This document shows, piece after piece, positions 19,445 through 27,756 of a stretch of DNA of 64,000 nt. Positions within the stretch are counted from its first letter, which is position 1. The number at the start of each line of letters is the position of its first letter. Both the position numbers and the translations under genes were made by a program. The stretch covers positions 1-64,000 of the forward strand of contig NZ_CAJHBI010000013.1 of the NCBI RefSeq assembly GCF_904846605.1, read 5' to 3'. The notes beneath the pieces were generated by a model that made no database searches, was not told the DNA's origin, and saw nothing but the letters and a program-made list of their open reading frames with translations. This DNA is from Psychrobacter sp. 72-O-c. GTDB taxonomy: Bacteria > Pseudomonadota > Gammaproteobacteria > Pseudomonadales > Moraxellaceae.

Positions 19445-19473
19445 GTGACAAATTAATCACCATGAATTACAAT
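19445..19473 (+). promoter_or_regulatory. Sigma-70 promoter of ahcY-metF
   Basis: GTGACA (19445-19450) and TACAAT (19468-19473) are separated by exactly 17 bp. The predicted transcript starts around 19480, immediately before the P1 strand of the SAH riboswitch, which supports both assignments. Confidence 0.7.
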
Positions 19474-19478
19474 AACGA

Positions 19479-19624
19479 CCTCCGAGAGGTGTTGCGCCAT
19501 ATGAATTAATTGTTGCGTTTGGGCTTTATAGACAAACCATGCTGATTAATCCGTCATGTTAGGCTCGGTAAACTGTTTAATACTAAAGATTTGAGTATTA
19601 AATAGCGTGAACAACGGCACCTGC
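19479..19624 (+). ncRNA. S-adenosylhomocysteine (SAH) riboswitch upstream of ahcY
   Basis: P1 is CCGAG (19482-19486) with CTCGG (19564-19568), the latter inside the conserved AGGCTCGG. Directly after the 5' P1 strand comes AGGTGTTGC, matching the conserved junction core. P2 is a long AT-rich arm (CAT..GA/TCATG and ATTAAT 19505-19510 with 19545-19550, plus GTTTG/CAAAC). The 3' hairpin is TTTAATACT (19576-19584) with AGTATTAAA (19594-19602). The pseudoknot is AGGTGT (19487-19492) with GCACCT (19617-19622). All elements follow the known SAH aptamer order. Such riboswitches turn expression on when SAH accumulates. Confidence 0.85.
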
Positions 19625-19670
19625 GTTTTTATTCTTTTTATCATACGTTAACCACTGATAGGAGCATATT

Positions 19671-21095
19671 ATGGACGCAGTGTCTACTTCCCCATCTGCC
19701 CATACGATCGACCCCTCTTTCACTGACTATAAAGTCGCTGATATCAGCCTTGCTGATTACGGCCGCCGTGAAATCACCCTTGCCGAAGCCGAAATGCCTG
19801 CCCTTATGGGTTTGCGTCGTCGCTACGAAGCGGATCAGCCCCTTAAAGGCGCCAAAATCGTCGGCTGTATCCACATGACCATTCAGACTGCCGTACTTAT
19901 CGAGACCTTAATTGCGCTCGGTGCTGAAGTGCGTTGGACTTCATGTAATATCTTCTCAACCCAAGACCATGCTGCTGCTGCGATTGCTGCTGCTGGTATT
20001 CCTGTATTCGCTTGGAAAGGCGAAACTGACGCAGAATACGAATGGTGCTTACGTCAGCAAGTACACGTTGGCGGTGAAGATTCTGGTAACCTTTGGGATG
20101 CCAACTTAATCTTAGATGATGGCGGCGATCTGACCGCACTTATCCATGACGAATATGCTCACCTATTAGATAACATGCATGGTATCTCAGAAGAGACTAC
20201 CACTGGTGTGCATCGCTTAATCGAAATGCTCAACAAAGGCACGCTAAAAGTTCCTGCTATCAACGTTAATGACGCCGTCACTAAGTCTAAAAATGACAAT
20301 AAGTACGGCTGCCGTCATAGCTTAAATGACGCGATTAAACGTGGTACGGATATGTTCCTTGCTGGTCGTCGCGCTTTAGTTATCGGTTATGGTGATGTGG
20401 GCAAAGGCTCAGCACAAAGCTTACGCCAAGAAGGCATGATTGTTCGGGTTTCAGAAGTCGATCCTATCTGTGCCATGCAGGCTTGTATGGACGGTTATGA
20501 AGTATTATCACCATACATTAATGGCGACAACACTGGCGGCGCAGAAAACATCAATACTCGCCTGCTAGAAGATACCGACATGATTGTCACTACCACTGGT
20601 AACTACCATGTCTGTGATAAAAACATGCTTGCTGCTCTAAAACCAGGTGCGGTAGTCTGTAATATCGGTCACTTCGATACCGAAATCGACACTCAATTTA
20701 TGCGTGATAACTGGCGCTGGGAAGAAGTTAAGCCACAAGTTCATCAAATCTTCCGCTCAGACGATGTTAACGATTACCTAATTTTGTTAGCTGAAGGTCG
20801 TTTAGTGAATTTAGGTAACGCCACTGGTCACCCGTCGCGCGTGATGGACGGCTCATTTGCCAACCAAGTATTGGCGCAAATGTATCTGTTTGAAGAAAAA
20901 TTCGCTGAGCTGCCTGTCGACGAGCGCTTTGATAATCTATATGTCAAAGTCTTACCGAAGAAGCTAGACGAAGAAGTGGCTGCTGCTATGGTAGCCGGCT
21001 TTAACGGCACGCTAACCAAGCTGACCAATAAGCAAGCCGAATATCTAGGTGTGCCAGTTGAAGGCCCTTTCAAACCTGATGCCTATAAATACTAA
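19671..21095 (+). CDS. ahcY: Adenosylhomocysteinase (S-adenosylhomocysteine hydrolase)
   Basis: A 474-residue cytoplasmic NAD-dependent enzyme that splits S-adenosylhomocysteine into adenosine and homocysteine, removing the by-product of all SAM-dependent methylations. The dinucleotide loop [11 protein letters not shown] lies near residue 239; substrate residues appear in the [14 protein letters not shown] and HDEYAHL segments; the C-terminus ends FKPDAYKY, the universal Lys/Tyr pair that closes over NAD. Ribosome site GGAG at 19661. The leader carries an SAH riboswitch, so the enzyme is controlled by its own substrate. metF follows 47 bp downstream. Confidence 0.97.
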   Translation: MDAVSTSPSAHTIDPSFTDYKVADISLADYGRREITLAEAEMPALMGLRRRYEADQPLKGAKIVGCIHMTIQTAVLIETLIALGAEVRWTSCNIFSTQDHAAAAIAAAGIPVFAWKGETDAEYEWCLRQQVHVGGEDSGNLWDANLILDDGGDLTALIHDEYAHLLDNMHGISEETTTGVHRLIEMLNKGTLKVPAINVNDAVTKSKNDNKYGCRHSLNDAIKRGTDMFLAGRRALVIGYGDVGKGSAQSLRQEGMIVRVSEVDPICAMQACMDGYEVLSPYINGDNTGGAENINTRLLEDTDMIVTTTGNYHVCDKNMLAALKPGAVVCNIGHFDTEIDTQFMRDNWRWEEVKPQVHQIFRSDDVNDYLILLAEGRLVNLGNATGHPSRVMDGSFANQVLAQMYLFEEKFAELPVDERFDNLYVKVLPKKLDEEVAAAMVAGFNGTLTKLTNKQAEYLGVPVEGPFKPDAYKY

Positions 21096-21142
21096 TATAA
21101 GTACTTATATCAATATTTATATGAATAATAAGGAGCGCGACT

Positions 21143-21988
21143 GTGAGTAAGCCTGCTTTTTCTTTTGAGTTTTTCCCTGCCAAATCTGAGCAAGGACATG
21201 AGAAGCTACTCAGCACCTTTGATGAGTTAAACAAGCTATCGCCAACCTACTTTTCGGTGACCTATGGTGCGGGCGGCTCAACGCGTAGCCGCACTTTAGA
21301 GATTGTGCAAGACCTATGTTTGCGCGGCGAGACTGAGGTTGCGCCGCACATCTCCTGTATCGGTGACGGTAAAGACGAAATTGCTGAGTTATTAACTCAT
21401 TATAAAAGTCTAGGTATCAAGCGTTTAGTAGCGTTACGTGGTGATTTGCCGTCAGGACAAGTCGGTATGGGTCAACTGCCTTTTGCACTCGACTTGGTCA
21501 AGTTTATCCGTGAGCATTCAGGTGATCATTTCCATATCGAAGTGGCTGCCTATCCTGAAATGCACCCGCAAGCGCGTAGCTTTTTATTCGATATCGATAA
21601 TTTAGTGAATAAATATCAAGCTGGCGCAAACGCGGCGATTACCCAGTTCTTTTACAACGCTGACAGCTACTTGTATTTGCGTGATGCGTTAGAAAGCCGT
21701 GGTATCGATACCGTAGCACAGCCATTGGTGGCGGGCATTATGCCGATTACCAACTCTAGCAACTTAATGCGATTTGCTGACAGCTGTGGCGCTGATATTC
21801 CGCGCTATGTGCGTAAGCAACTTGCTGATTTTGGTGATGATCGCAAAGCTATTCGTGAGTTTGGCTTTGATGTTGTTTACCGTCTATGCGAGCGCTTAAT
21901 CGCTGAGGGCGTGCCAGCGATGCACTTTTATAGTATGAATAAGGTTGAACCAAATAAACGCTTGGTTGAAGCTTTAGGACTTACTTAG
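21143..21988 (+). CDS. metF: Methylenetetrahydrofolate reductase
   Basis: A 281-residue flavoprotein reducing 5,10-methylene-THF to 5-methyl-THF, the methyl donor for methionine synthesis. Motifs: FSFEFFPAKSEQG with the catalytic Glu near residue 8, FSVTYGAGGSTRSRT, LVALRGDLPSG, and ITQFFYNADSYLYL, all in MetF order across the TIM barrel. Start is GTG with AGGAG (21131-21135) at ideal spacing. It is in one unit with ahcY and so shares the SAH riboswitch: homocysteine from AhcY is remethylated using the MetF product. A terminator follows. Confidence 0.96.
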   Translation: MSKPAFSFEFFPAKSEQGHEKLLSTFDELNKLSPTYFSVTYGAGGSTRSRTLEIVQDLCLRGETEVAPHISCIGDGKDEIAELLTHYKSLGIKRLVALRGDLPSGQVGMGQLPFALDLVKFIREHSGDHFHIEVAAYPEMHPQARSFLFDIDNLVNKYQAGANAAITQFFYNADSYLYLRDALESRGIDTVAQPLVAGIMPITNSSNLMRFADSCGADIPRYVRKQLADFGDDRKAIREFGFDVVYRLCERLIAEGVPAMHFYSMNKVEPNKRLVEALGLT

Positions 21989-22053
21989 GGTTTGGCGCAT
22001 GAAACTGCTGAGTATTTATCATGTTCAGCTTTTTTTAAATTTGTAGTTTAAGC

Positions 22054-22083
22054 AACTGGTGTTCTTAGGAGCACCAGTTTTTT
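22054..22083 (+). terminator. Rho-independent terminator of the ahcY-metF unit
   Basis: AACTGGTG (22054-22061) pairs with CACCAGTT (22072-22079) around a ten-base loop and runs into T6. Confidence 0.88.
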
Positions 22084-22203
22084 ATTCATAGACTGTTTAC
22101 TCTATGATAAAAATTTATGATAAAAATATTTTTAAAGTAGCCAAGTGATATTCTATTAGGCTATTAATAAATATTCTTGATTAAAAAATAGGAATAAAAA
22201 GCC

Positions 22204-23082
22204 GTGCGACGTTTCTTTTATGCCATCAATAGTGATGATTACGACCATAAATCTGAGCAATCTTGCCAACCTCGATTAAGCTCGCTGCCTATAGGCAATG
22301 ACGTCGAGTTACCGGACAGTATCGTCCATCATTGGTGCCGTGTGCTACGAGCCAATATCGGCGACCAAGGTATTTTATTCGATGGTTTTGGCGGTGAATA
22401 TCAAGTACAGCTACAAACCATCAGTAAAAAGCATGCTACTGTTACCTTATTAGCGCATATAAGCGATGATCGCAGTGCGACTATTATTAGTAAAATCGGC
22501 CTGGTCATGAGCCGCGGCGACCGTATGGATTATGCCATTCAAAAAGCCACTGAACTTGGCGTCACTGCCATTCAGCTACTCAGCAGCCATCATGGTGAAG
22601 TCTCGTTAAAGCCTTTGCAAGTTGACAAAAAACTGCACCAGTGGCAGCAAGTTGCCCTTGCTGCTTGTGAACAATGCGGATTAAACCGTCCGCCACTTAT
22701 TCTGGCGCCGCAGTCCATTAGCCAGTGGTTAAACACTGATACAGCATCATTGAGAGTCGATGACGTGTCGGTCAGTCCCACTATGGTAGCGCTCAGTCAA
22801 GACCCGTATTATCAGGTACTCAATCATCAAGCAGATATACGTTTGCAAATGAGTGTTCCGGCAATAGGTCAGCCTTTAATGCCAGAGGCGTTACTAACCG
22901 TATTAAAACAACAGCTGCCTTATATTGAGCTGTTGATTGGCCCTGAAGGCGGCCTCAGCAATGACGAACGCATGCAGGCTGAACACAGTGGCTTTGCACC
23001 TTGGCAAATTGGTGCGCGCGTGCTGCGTACCGAGACTGCCCCACTTGTCGCGTTGGCAACGTTGCATGCTCTGAGTTATTAA
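22204..23082 (+). CDS. rsmE: 16S rRNA (uracil(1498)-N(3))-methyltransferase RsmE
   Basis: A 292-residue SPOUT methyltransferase with an N-terminal PUA-like domain (about 25-95; HHWCRVLRANIGDQ). The trefoil-knot motifs are seen: VMSRGDRMDYAIQKATELG near 100-118 and the SAM loop LLIGPEGGLSNDER near 243-256, ending with VLRTETAPLVALATL. It is about 45 residues longer than E. coli RsmE; the extra length is an insertion around residues 180-230 just before the SAM loop plus a longer N-terminus. Start is GTG. It methylates U1498 of the 30S subunit. Confidence 0.93.
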   Translation: MRRFFYAINSDDYDHKSEQSCQPRLSSLPIGNDVELPDSIVHHWCRVLRANIGDQGILFDGFGGEYQVQLQTISKKHATVTLLAHISDDRSATIISKIGLVMSRGDRMDYAIQKATELGVTAIQLLSSHHGEVSLKPLQVDKKLHQWQQVALAACEQCGLNRPPLILAPQSISQWLNTDTASLRVDDVSVSPTMVALSQDPYYQVLNHQADIRLQMSVPAIGQPLMPEALLTVLKQQLPYIELLIGPEGGLSNDERMQAEHSGFAPWQIGARVLRTETAPLVALATLHALSY

Positions 23083-23230
23083 TAATAAGATAAGAACAGC
23101 AATCTCTATTAACTTTTAATATTAAAAATGAACTATTGTTGGTTATAGTATTTATCCTTAATATAAGCGTGCTTATATTGCAGCATTTATTTTGAATTTT
23201 ATAAGCCAGTATCTTTTATGAGCCAGTGTT

Positions 23231-24928
23231 ATGAGTAATTTTGTCCCTATCCCAGCCTCAATCAAGCAGCAACTGCTGACTCAATTATGTGAGCGGTTTG
23301 AAGATGCCATATTCATATTGGACGCCAACCTTCGTTACTTATCGGTCAATGCTACCTACGAGATTATGATTGGCTACAATGAAGAATTCTTGATTGGACG
23401 ACCACTGGGAATATATTCTGCTGAGTTCTTATCAGAAGAAGAAAGGGCTATCCTAAAAGATATTACCAAGCGTTTAGACAATGAGGGGTTTTATGAAAAT
23501 GACTTTTCGATGGCTACCCGTTACGGACAAACACTAGAATGCCATATGACTTACCGCAGACTTTGTGTCGAGCAAACGGTCTACCATGTCGGTATGGTTC
23601 GCGATATGTCATCAATTGTCAAAGATAGAAAACAAGTGGCGCATCTGCTTAATTATGACCAGCTAACCGGTCTGCCTAATCGTAAGGTGTTTTTGAGCCA
23701 GACCAGTGAGCTATTGTTAGAAAGCTACCAAGAAGTGGTTATTGTGCGCTTAAACATCGATCGCTATCGTAATCTTGCCAGCACATTAGGGACTGACAGT
23801 ATCAACATCCTAATAGAAGACTTCGTAAAGCGGGTTAGCCAGCTCGAGATGAGCAACTTGCGCTGTTTTTCACATTTTGGTGGGGATGACTTTGCATTAC
23901 TTTTTGAATGTAACGACGCTAATATGGTACGCAATCAGCTCGATAGTCTCATGCAAATGTGCGAGCGCCCATATGCACTGGTTAACGATGTGATTTATTT
24001 GCACATCTCTGTTGGCATCAGTTATTTCCCTGACCATGGCAATCAGTTCTCAGAGCTGCTTATCAAAGCTGAAAAAGCCTTACATTATGTCAAGCAGAAT
24101 GGTGGTGATGATGTCTGTTGGTACAACGAGACCATCAATGAGGCAACTACTGACAGCTTACAACTGGAAGCTGAACTTAGAGTAGCTATCAATGATTGTC
24201 AGTTTGTGCCCTACTATCAGCCAAAAGTAGCCTTGGATACCGGAGCTATTACCGGCTTTGAGGCGCTGGTACGCTGGCAGCACCCTACCCGCGGTCTACT
24301 GAAACCCACCAACTTTATCGATGCGATTATTGAACACAAACTATCGTTTGAGTTGTTTTGCCAGATGGCGGTTCAAATTGCCCAGCAGCTGTCTATTTGG
24401 CAAGCTATGGGCTTTGCGCAGCACCTCTGTATCAATGCTGACGCTGCTGAGTTTAGTCATTCTAAATTCTTCAGTTTTATCAGTAATTTATTTACCCAAC
24501 ATGATATCCACGCGCATCAACTACATATTGAAATGACCGAATCCTCCTTAATGCTACGCCATGCAAACGTTAAGCAACAGCTCACCTTACTCAAAGAACT
24601 GGGTGTCTGCCTAGCCCTTGATGACTTTGGCACTGGTTATGCATCGCTCAGTTATTTACAAGAATATCCCTTTGATTTCATCAAAATTGATAAAAGCTTT
24701 ATTTCTAAAATTGTCACCGATCGTACCCAAAACGCTATCGTAAAAGCTATTTTAGATTTGGCAGACGCTCTTGATATGCAGGTTGTCGCTGAAGGTATCG
24801 AGACCGAACAACAGCGTGACTTATTATTACAAATGGGCTGCACGTATGGTCAAGGATATTGGTTTAGTAGACCGATTACCGCAGACGAGGCAACCGAAAT
24901 GTTAACCCAGCAATATTCATCCAAATAA
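23231..24928 (+). CDS. PAS-GGDEF-EAL protein, probable c-di-GMP phosphodiesterase
   Basis: A 565-residue cytoplasmic signalling protein with no membrane segment. PAS domain at about 15-130 (ILDANLRYLSVNATYEIMIGY), GGDEF domain at 140-300 whose signature reads GGDDF, and EAL domain at 315-560. The EAL catalytic set looks intact: FEALVRW, EMTESSLM, LDDFGTGYASL, DKSFI, VVAEGIET and GQGYWFSRP. The Glu-to-Asp change in GGDDF makes cyclase activity doubtful, so net hydrolysis of c-di-GMP is likely, with the PAS domain as sensor. It stands alone; the start ATG 23231 follows a short upstream frame that stops. Confidence 0.9.
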   Translation: MSNFVPIPASIKQQLLTQLCERFEDAIFILDANLRYLSVNATYEIMIGYNEEFLIGRPLGIYSAEFLSEEERAILKDITKRLDNEGFYENDFSMATRYGQTLECHMTYRRLCVEQTVYHVGMVRDMSSIVKDRKQVAHLLNYDQLTGLPNRKVFLSQTSELLLESYQEVVIVRLNIDRYRNLASTLGTDSINILIEDFVKRVSQLEMSNLRCFSHFGGDDFALLFECNDANMVRNQLDSLMQMCERPYALVNDVIYLHISVGISYFPDHGNQFSELLIKAEKALHYVKQNGGDDVCWYNETINEATTDSLQLEAELRVAINDCQFVPYYQPKVALDTGAITGFEALVRWQHPTRGLLKPTNFIDAIIEHKLSFELFCQMAVQIAQQLSIWQAMGFAQHLCINADAAEFSHSKFFSFISNLFTQHDIHAHQLHIEMTESSLMLRHANVKQQLTLLKELGVCLALDDFGTGYASLSYLQEYPFDFIKIDKSFISKIVTDRTQNAIVKAILDLADALDMQVVAEGIETEQQRDLLLQMGCTYGQGYWFSRPITADEATEMLTQQYSSK

Positions 24929-25415
24929 AACCACTATAAATCAGCTTTGGTTAGGGCGTATTGTTTAGTTTTTGCCTCATGAATAGTCGTTGTTAACCTC
25001 GTTAATAGTTGTCTTTTATAGTACATAGTATAATATATCTATAAAGTTACTATGCGATCACTACCCATCACTTTCTATCTCCTAACGTTGATTGTACAAA
25101 GGATGCAAGATAGGTTCATGACTTATCAGTTTCACCGCCAAACTTGTATTATCCCCTGTGAACGCCTATCTTTTACAGTGAATTCATTGAGACCAGCTAA
25201 ATATTAAGCAGGCCTTAACAGTCATTATATTTAACTCTTTTAAACGTTATCTAAATCCAATATGACCGATATCTCCAATAGTCTTTGTCACTGTCTGTCA
25301 TTAATGAAAAAATTAGTTAAGACAAATCAGGCAACCGTAAATACGACTTAGCTGCTAGATAATAGTAGCAATCATTGTTTCGCTATCGTTCATATTCTAA
25401 AAAAGGACAGGAAGT
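24929..25415. other. 487-bp intergenic region upstream of the first acyl-CoA dehydrogenase
   Basis: AT-rich, no terminator, RNA gene or reading frame recognised. An AAAGGACAGGAAG ribosome site lies at its end before the dehydrogenase ATG. Confidence 0.5.
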
Positions 25416-27209
25416 ATGCAATATAAAGCGCCGCTACGTGATATGAAATTTGTCATGCATGAGCTTTTAAACAGCACTGCACATTACCAAACTATGGATG
25501 CTTTTTCTCATATTGAAGCGGATATTGTAGACAGTTACCTAGAAGCTGCAGCAAGTTTTGCTGAAAATGAGCTGTCACCACTGAATATGAGCGGTGATGC
25601 TGAAGGCTGTCATTTTAATGATGGTGAAGTTACTACCCCTAAAGGGTTTAAAGAAGCCTATAAGCAGTACTGTGAGCTTGGGTTCACGTCTTTAACAGCT
25701 GATGAAGAATTCGGTGGTCAGGCCATGCCCATGTCTCTAAACTCAGCTCTTTCTGAGTTTGTGGGTACTGCTAACTGGTCGTTTGGTATGTATCCAGGAC
25801 TTTCAGAAGGCTGTGTCTCCACTCTTGAGCATCATGGTACTGACGAGCAAAAACACAAGTATTTGCCTAAACTGGTCGCAGGCGAATGGACAGGCGTGAT
25901 GTGTTTGACTGAACCACAATGTGGCTCTGATCTAAACTTGGTCCGCACCAAAGCGGAACCTAACGATGATGGCACCTATAAAATTACAGGCGGTAAAATC
26001 TGGATTTCTGCAGGCGAGCACGACATGTCTGATAATATTATCCATATTGTTTTGGCGCGCACGCCAGATGCACCAGCAGGCACCAAAGGCTTGTCTTTAT
26101 TTGTTGTACCAAAATTCATGGTCAACGAGGACAGCAGTTTAGGCGAGCGTAATGCGGTTTCTTGTGGCTCTATTGAGCACAAAATGGGCATCAAAGCCTC
26201 AGCCACTTGCGTAATCAACTATGACGGGGCAGCCGGCTATTTAATCGGTGAAGAGAACCGTGGTCTAAAATACATGTTCACCTTTATGAATGTGGCACGA
26301 ATCGGCACCTCCATCCAAGGGGTTACCGCCTCTCAGTACGCCTTTCAAGGAGCATTGGCTTTTGCCAAAGAACGCTTAGCATTCCGTTCTTTAGATGGCG
26401 CTAAATTCCCTGAAAAACCTGCCGACCCTATCATCGTGCATCCAGCAGTCCGCGATATGTTATTAACCACTAAAGCATTTGCTGAAGGTGGCCGTGCATT
26501 GATCGGTTATATGTCTCAGTTTGCTGATACGGTTGCTAAAGGTGAAGGCGATGCCCGCAAATACGCGGATCAAATGCTGTCGCTGCTTACCCCCATTGGT
26601 AAAGCCTTCTTGACCGAAACCGGTCTTGAGTCTGCCAACCACGGCGTTCAAGCATTGGGCGGTAGCGGCTTTTGTGTTGAGTATGGTATGGAGCAAAATG
26701 TCCGTGATACGACTATTGGTTGTATTTATGAGGGCACGACTCAAATTCAAGCACTCGACTTGATCGGACGCAAAGTATTGGGCTCACAAGGCAAACTGCT
26801 TGCGAATTTCACCACCGTTATTGAACAATTCTGTGAAGACAATAAAGACAATGATGAGATGGGCCCATTTACCCGTCCTCTTATCAAACATGTCAAAGAA
26901 TGGACCGATCTGACCACAGATATCGGCAAGCAAGCGGCTGAAAACCCTGAAGCAGTAGGCGGCGCAGCTGTCGATTATATGTACTTTAGTGGTTATGTGA
27001 CTCTTGCCTACTTATGGGCACGTATGGCATTGATCGCTCAAACCGAAATTGCAAACGGTAGTAGCGAACAAGCGTTTTACGATGCCAAATTAAAAACAGC
27101 GCAGTTCTATTTTGCTAAGTTATTGCCACGTACTACCACCCACGTACAGCGTATCGGCACTGGCGTTGAGCCCTACATGAGTATGGACGTTGATCAATTT
27201 TCTTTTTAA
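25416..27209 (+). CDS. Acyl-CoA dehydrogenase (large, ~600-aa class)
   Basis: A 597-residue flavoenzyme of the large acyl-CoA dehydrogenase class with a C-terminal extension. Landmarks: MQYKAPLRDMKFV start typical of the class, FAD/substrate segment GVMCLTEPQCGSDLN near 165-180, KMGIKASATC near 253, and the catalytic base in IYEGTTQIQALDLIGRK near 437. It performs the first beta-oxidation step, forming trans-2-enoyl-CoA and passing electrons to ETF. A near-identical paralogue follows 547 bp downstream. Strong AGGAAG ribosome site. Resembles FadE5/DmdC-like proteins; chain-length preference not readable. Confidence 0.93.
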   Translation: MQYKAPLRDMKFVMHELLNSTAHYQTMDAFSHIEADIVDSYLEAAASFAENELSPLNMSGDAEGCHFNDGEVTTPKGFKEAYKQYCELGFTSLTADEEFGGQAMPMSLNSALSEFVGTANWSFGMYPGLSEGCVSTLEHHGTDEQKHKYLPKLVAGEWTGVMCLTEPQCGSDLNLVRTKAEPNDDGTYKITGGKIWISAGEHDMSDNIIHIVLARTPDAPAGTKGLSLFVVPKFMVNEDSSLGERNAVSCGSIEHKMGIKASATCVINYDGAAGYLIGEENRGLKYMFTFMNVARIGTSIQGVTASQYAFQGALAFAKERLAFRSLDGAKFPEKPADPIIVHPAVRDMLLTTKAFAEGGRALIGYMSQFADTVAKGEGDARKYADQMLSLLTPIGKAFLTETGLESANHGVQALGGSGFCVEYGMEQNVRDTTIGCIYEGTTQIQALDLIGRKVLGSQGKLLANFTTVIEQFCEDNKDNDEMGPFTRPLIKHVKEWTDLTTDIGKQAAENPEAVGGAAVDYMYFSGYVTLAYLWARMALIAQTEIANGSSEQAFYDAKLKTAQFYFAKLLPRTTTHVQRIGTGVEPYMSMDVDQFSF

Positions 27210-27257
27210 CCAAGCGTTTCAACTTTTGACTGATCGATTTAATAAAGACTAACTAAT

Positions 27258-27297
27258 AATCGGCAACATACTCAGGTATGTTGCCGATTTTATTTTA
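27258..27297 (+). terminator. Rho-independent terminator after the first acyl-CoA dehydrogenase
   Basis: A perfect 14-bp stem: AATCGGCAACATAC (27258-27271) and GTATGTTGCCGATT (27276-27289) around a TCAG loop, followed by TTATTTT. Confidence 0.92.
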
Positions 27298-27756
27298 GGC
27301 GTTAGGTCAAACTCTTAGAACCAGCTGTCTCTTATAATGTATTTATTTACACTTGTTTACCCGTCTGTTATTAATAGGTCTTGATTAGCCAATCTTGAAT
27401 TATAAGTAGGCTATTTAAGTTCTATTTAAATACTACAAGGGCGCTACGCAACTTTTGGTGTACGCGTAATTCACGAAGAAATACACAAGATTGGGCGCTA
27501 ATTTGCTAAACTTTATTTATCGCTTATCATGTTTACAATGATAAAATTAGTGTAACAGTTAGCATATGTCACATCATTACCATGACATTACCGATAAATC
27601 GTACATTATCAATAAATAACAAGTACTACGATCAACCCTATTATTTAGCGTGTTTATTTCTTTAGTACCATCTAACCGCTTTAGTACTATTTTTAGCTTT
27701 AGCAATAATAGATAAACCGATTCACTTTTATCCATATAGAACAATAAGGAATATTT
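27298..27756. other. Intergenic region between the two acyl-CoA dehydrogenases
   Basis: About 460 bp after the terminator, AT-rich, holding the separate promoter region of the second dehydrogenase. No clear regulator-binding palindrome of the PsrA or FadR type was seen. Confidence 0.5.
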
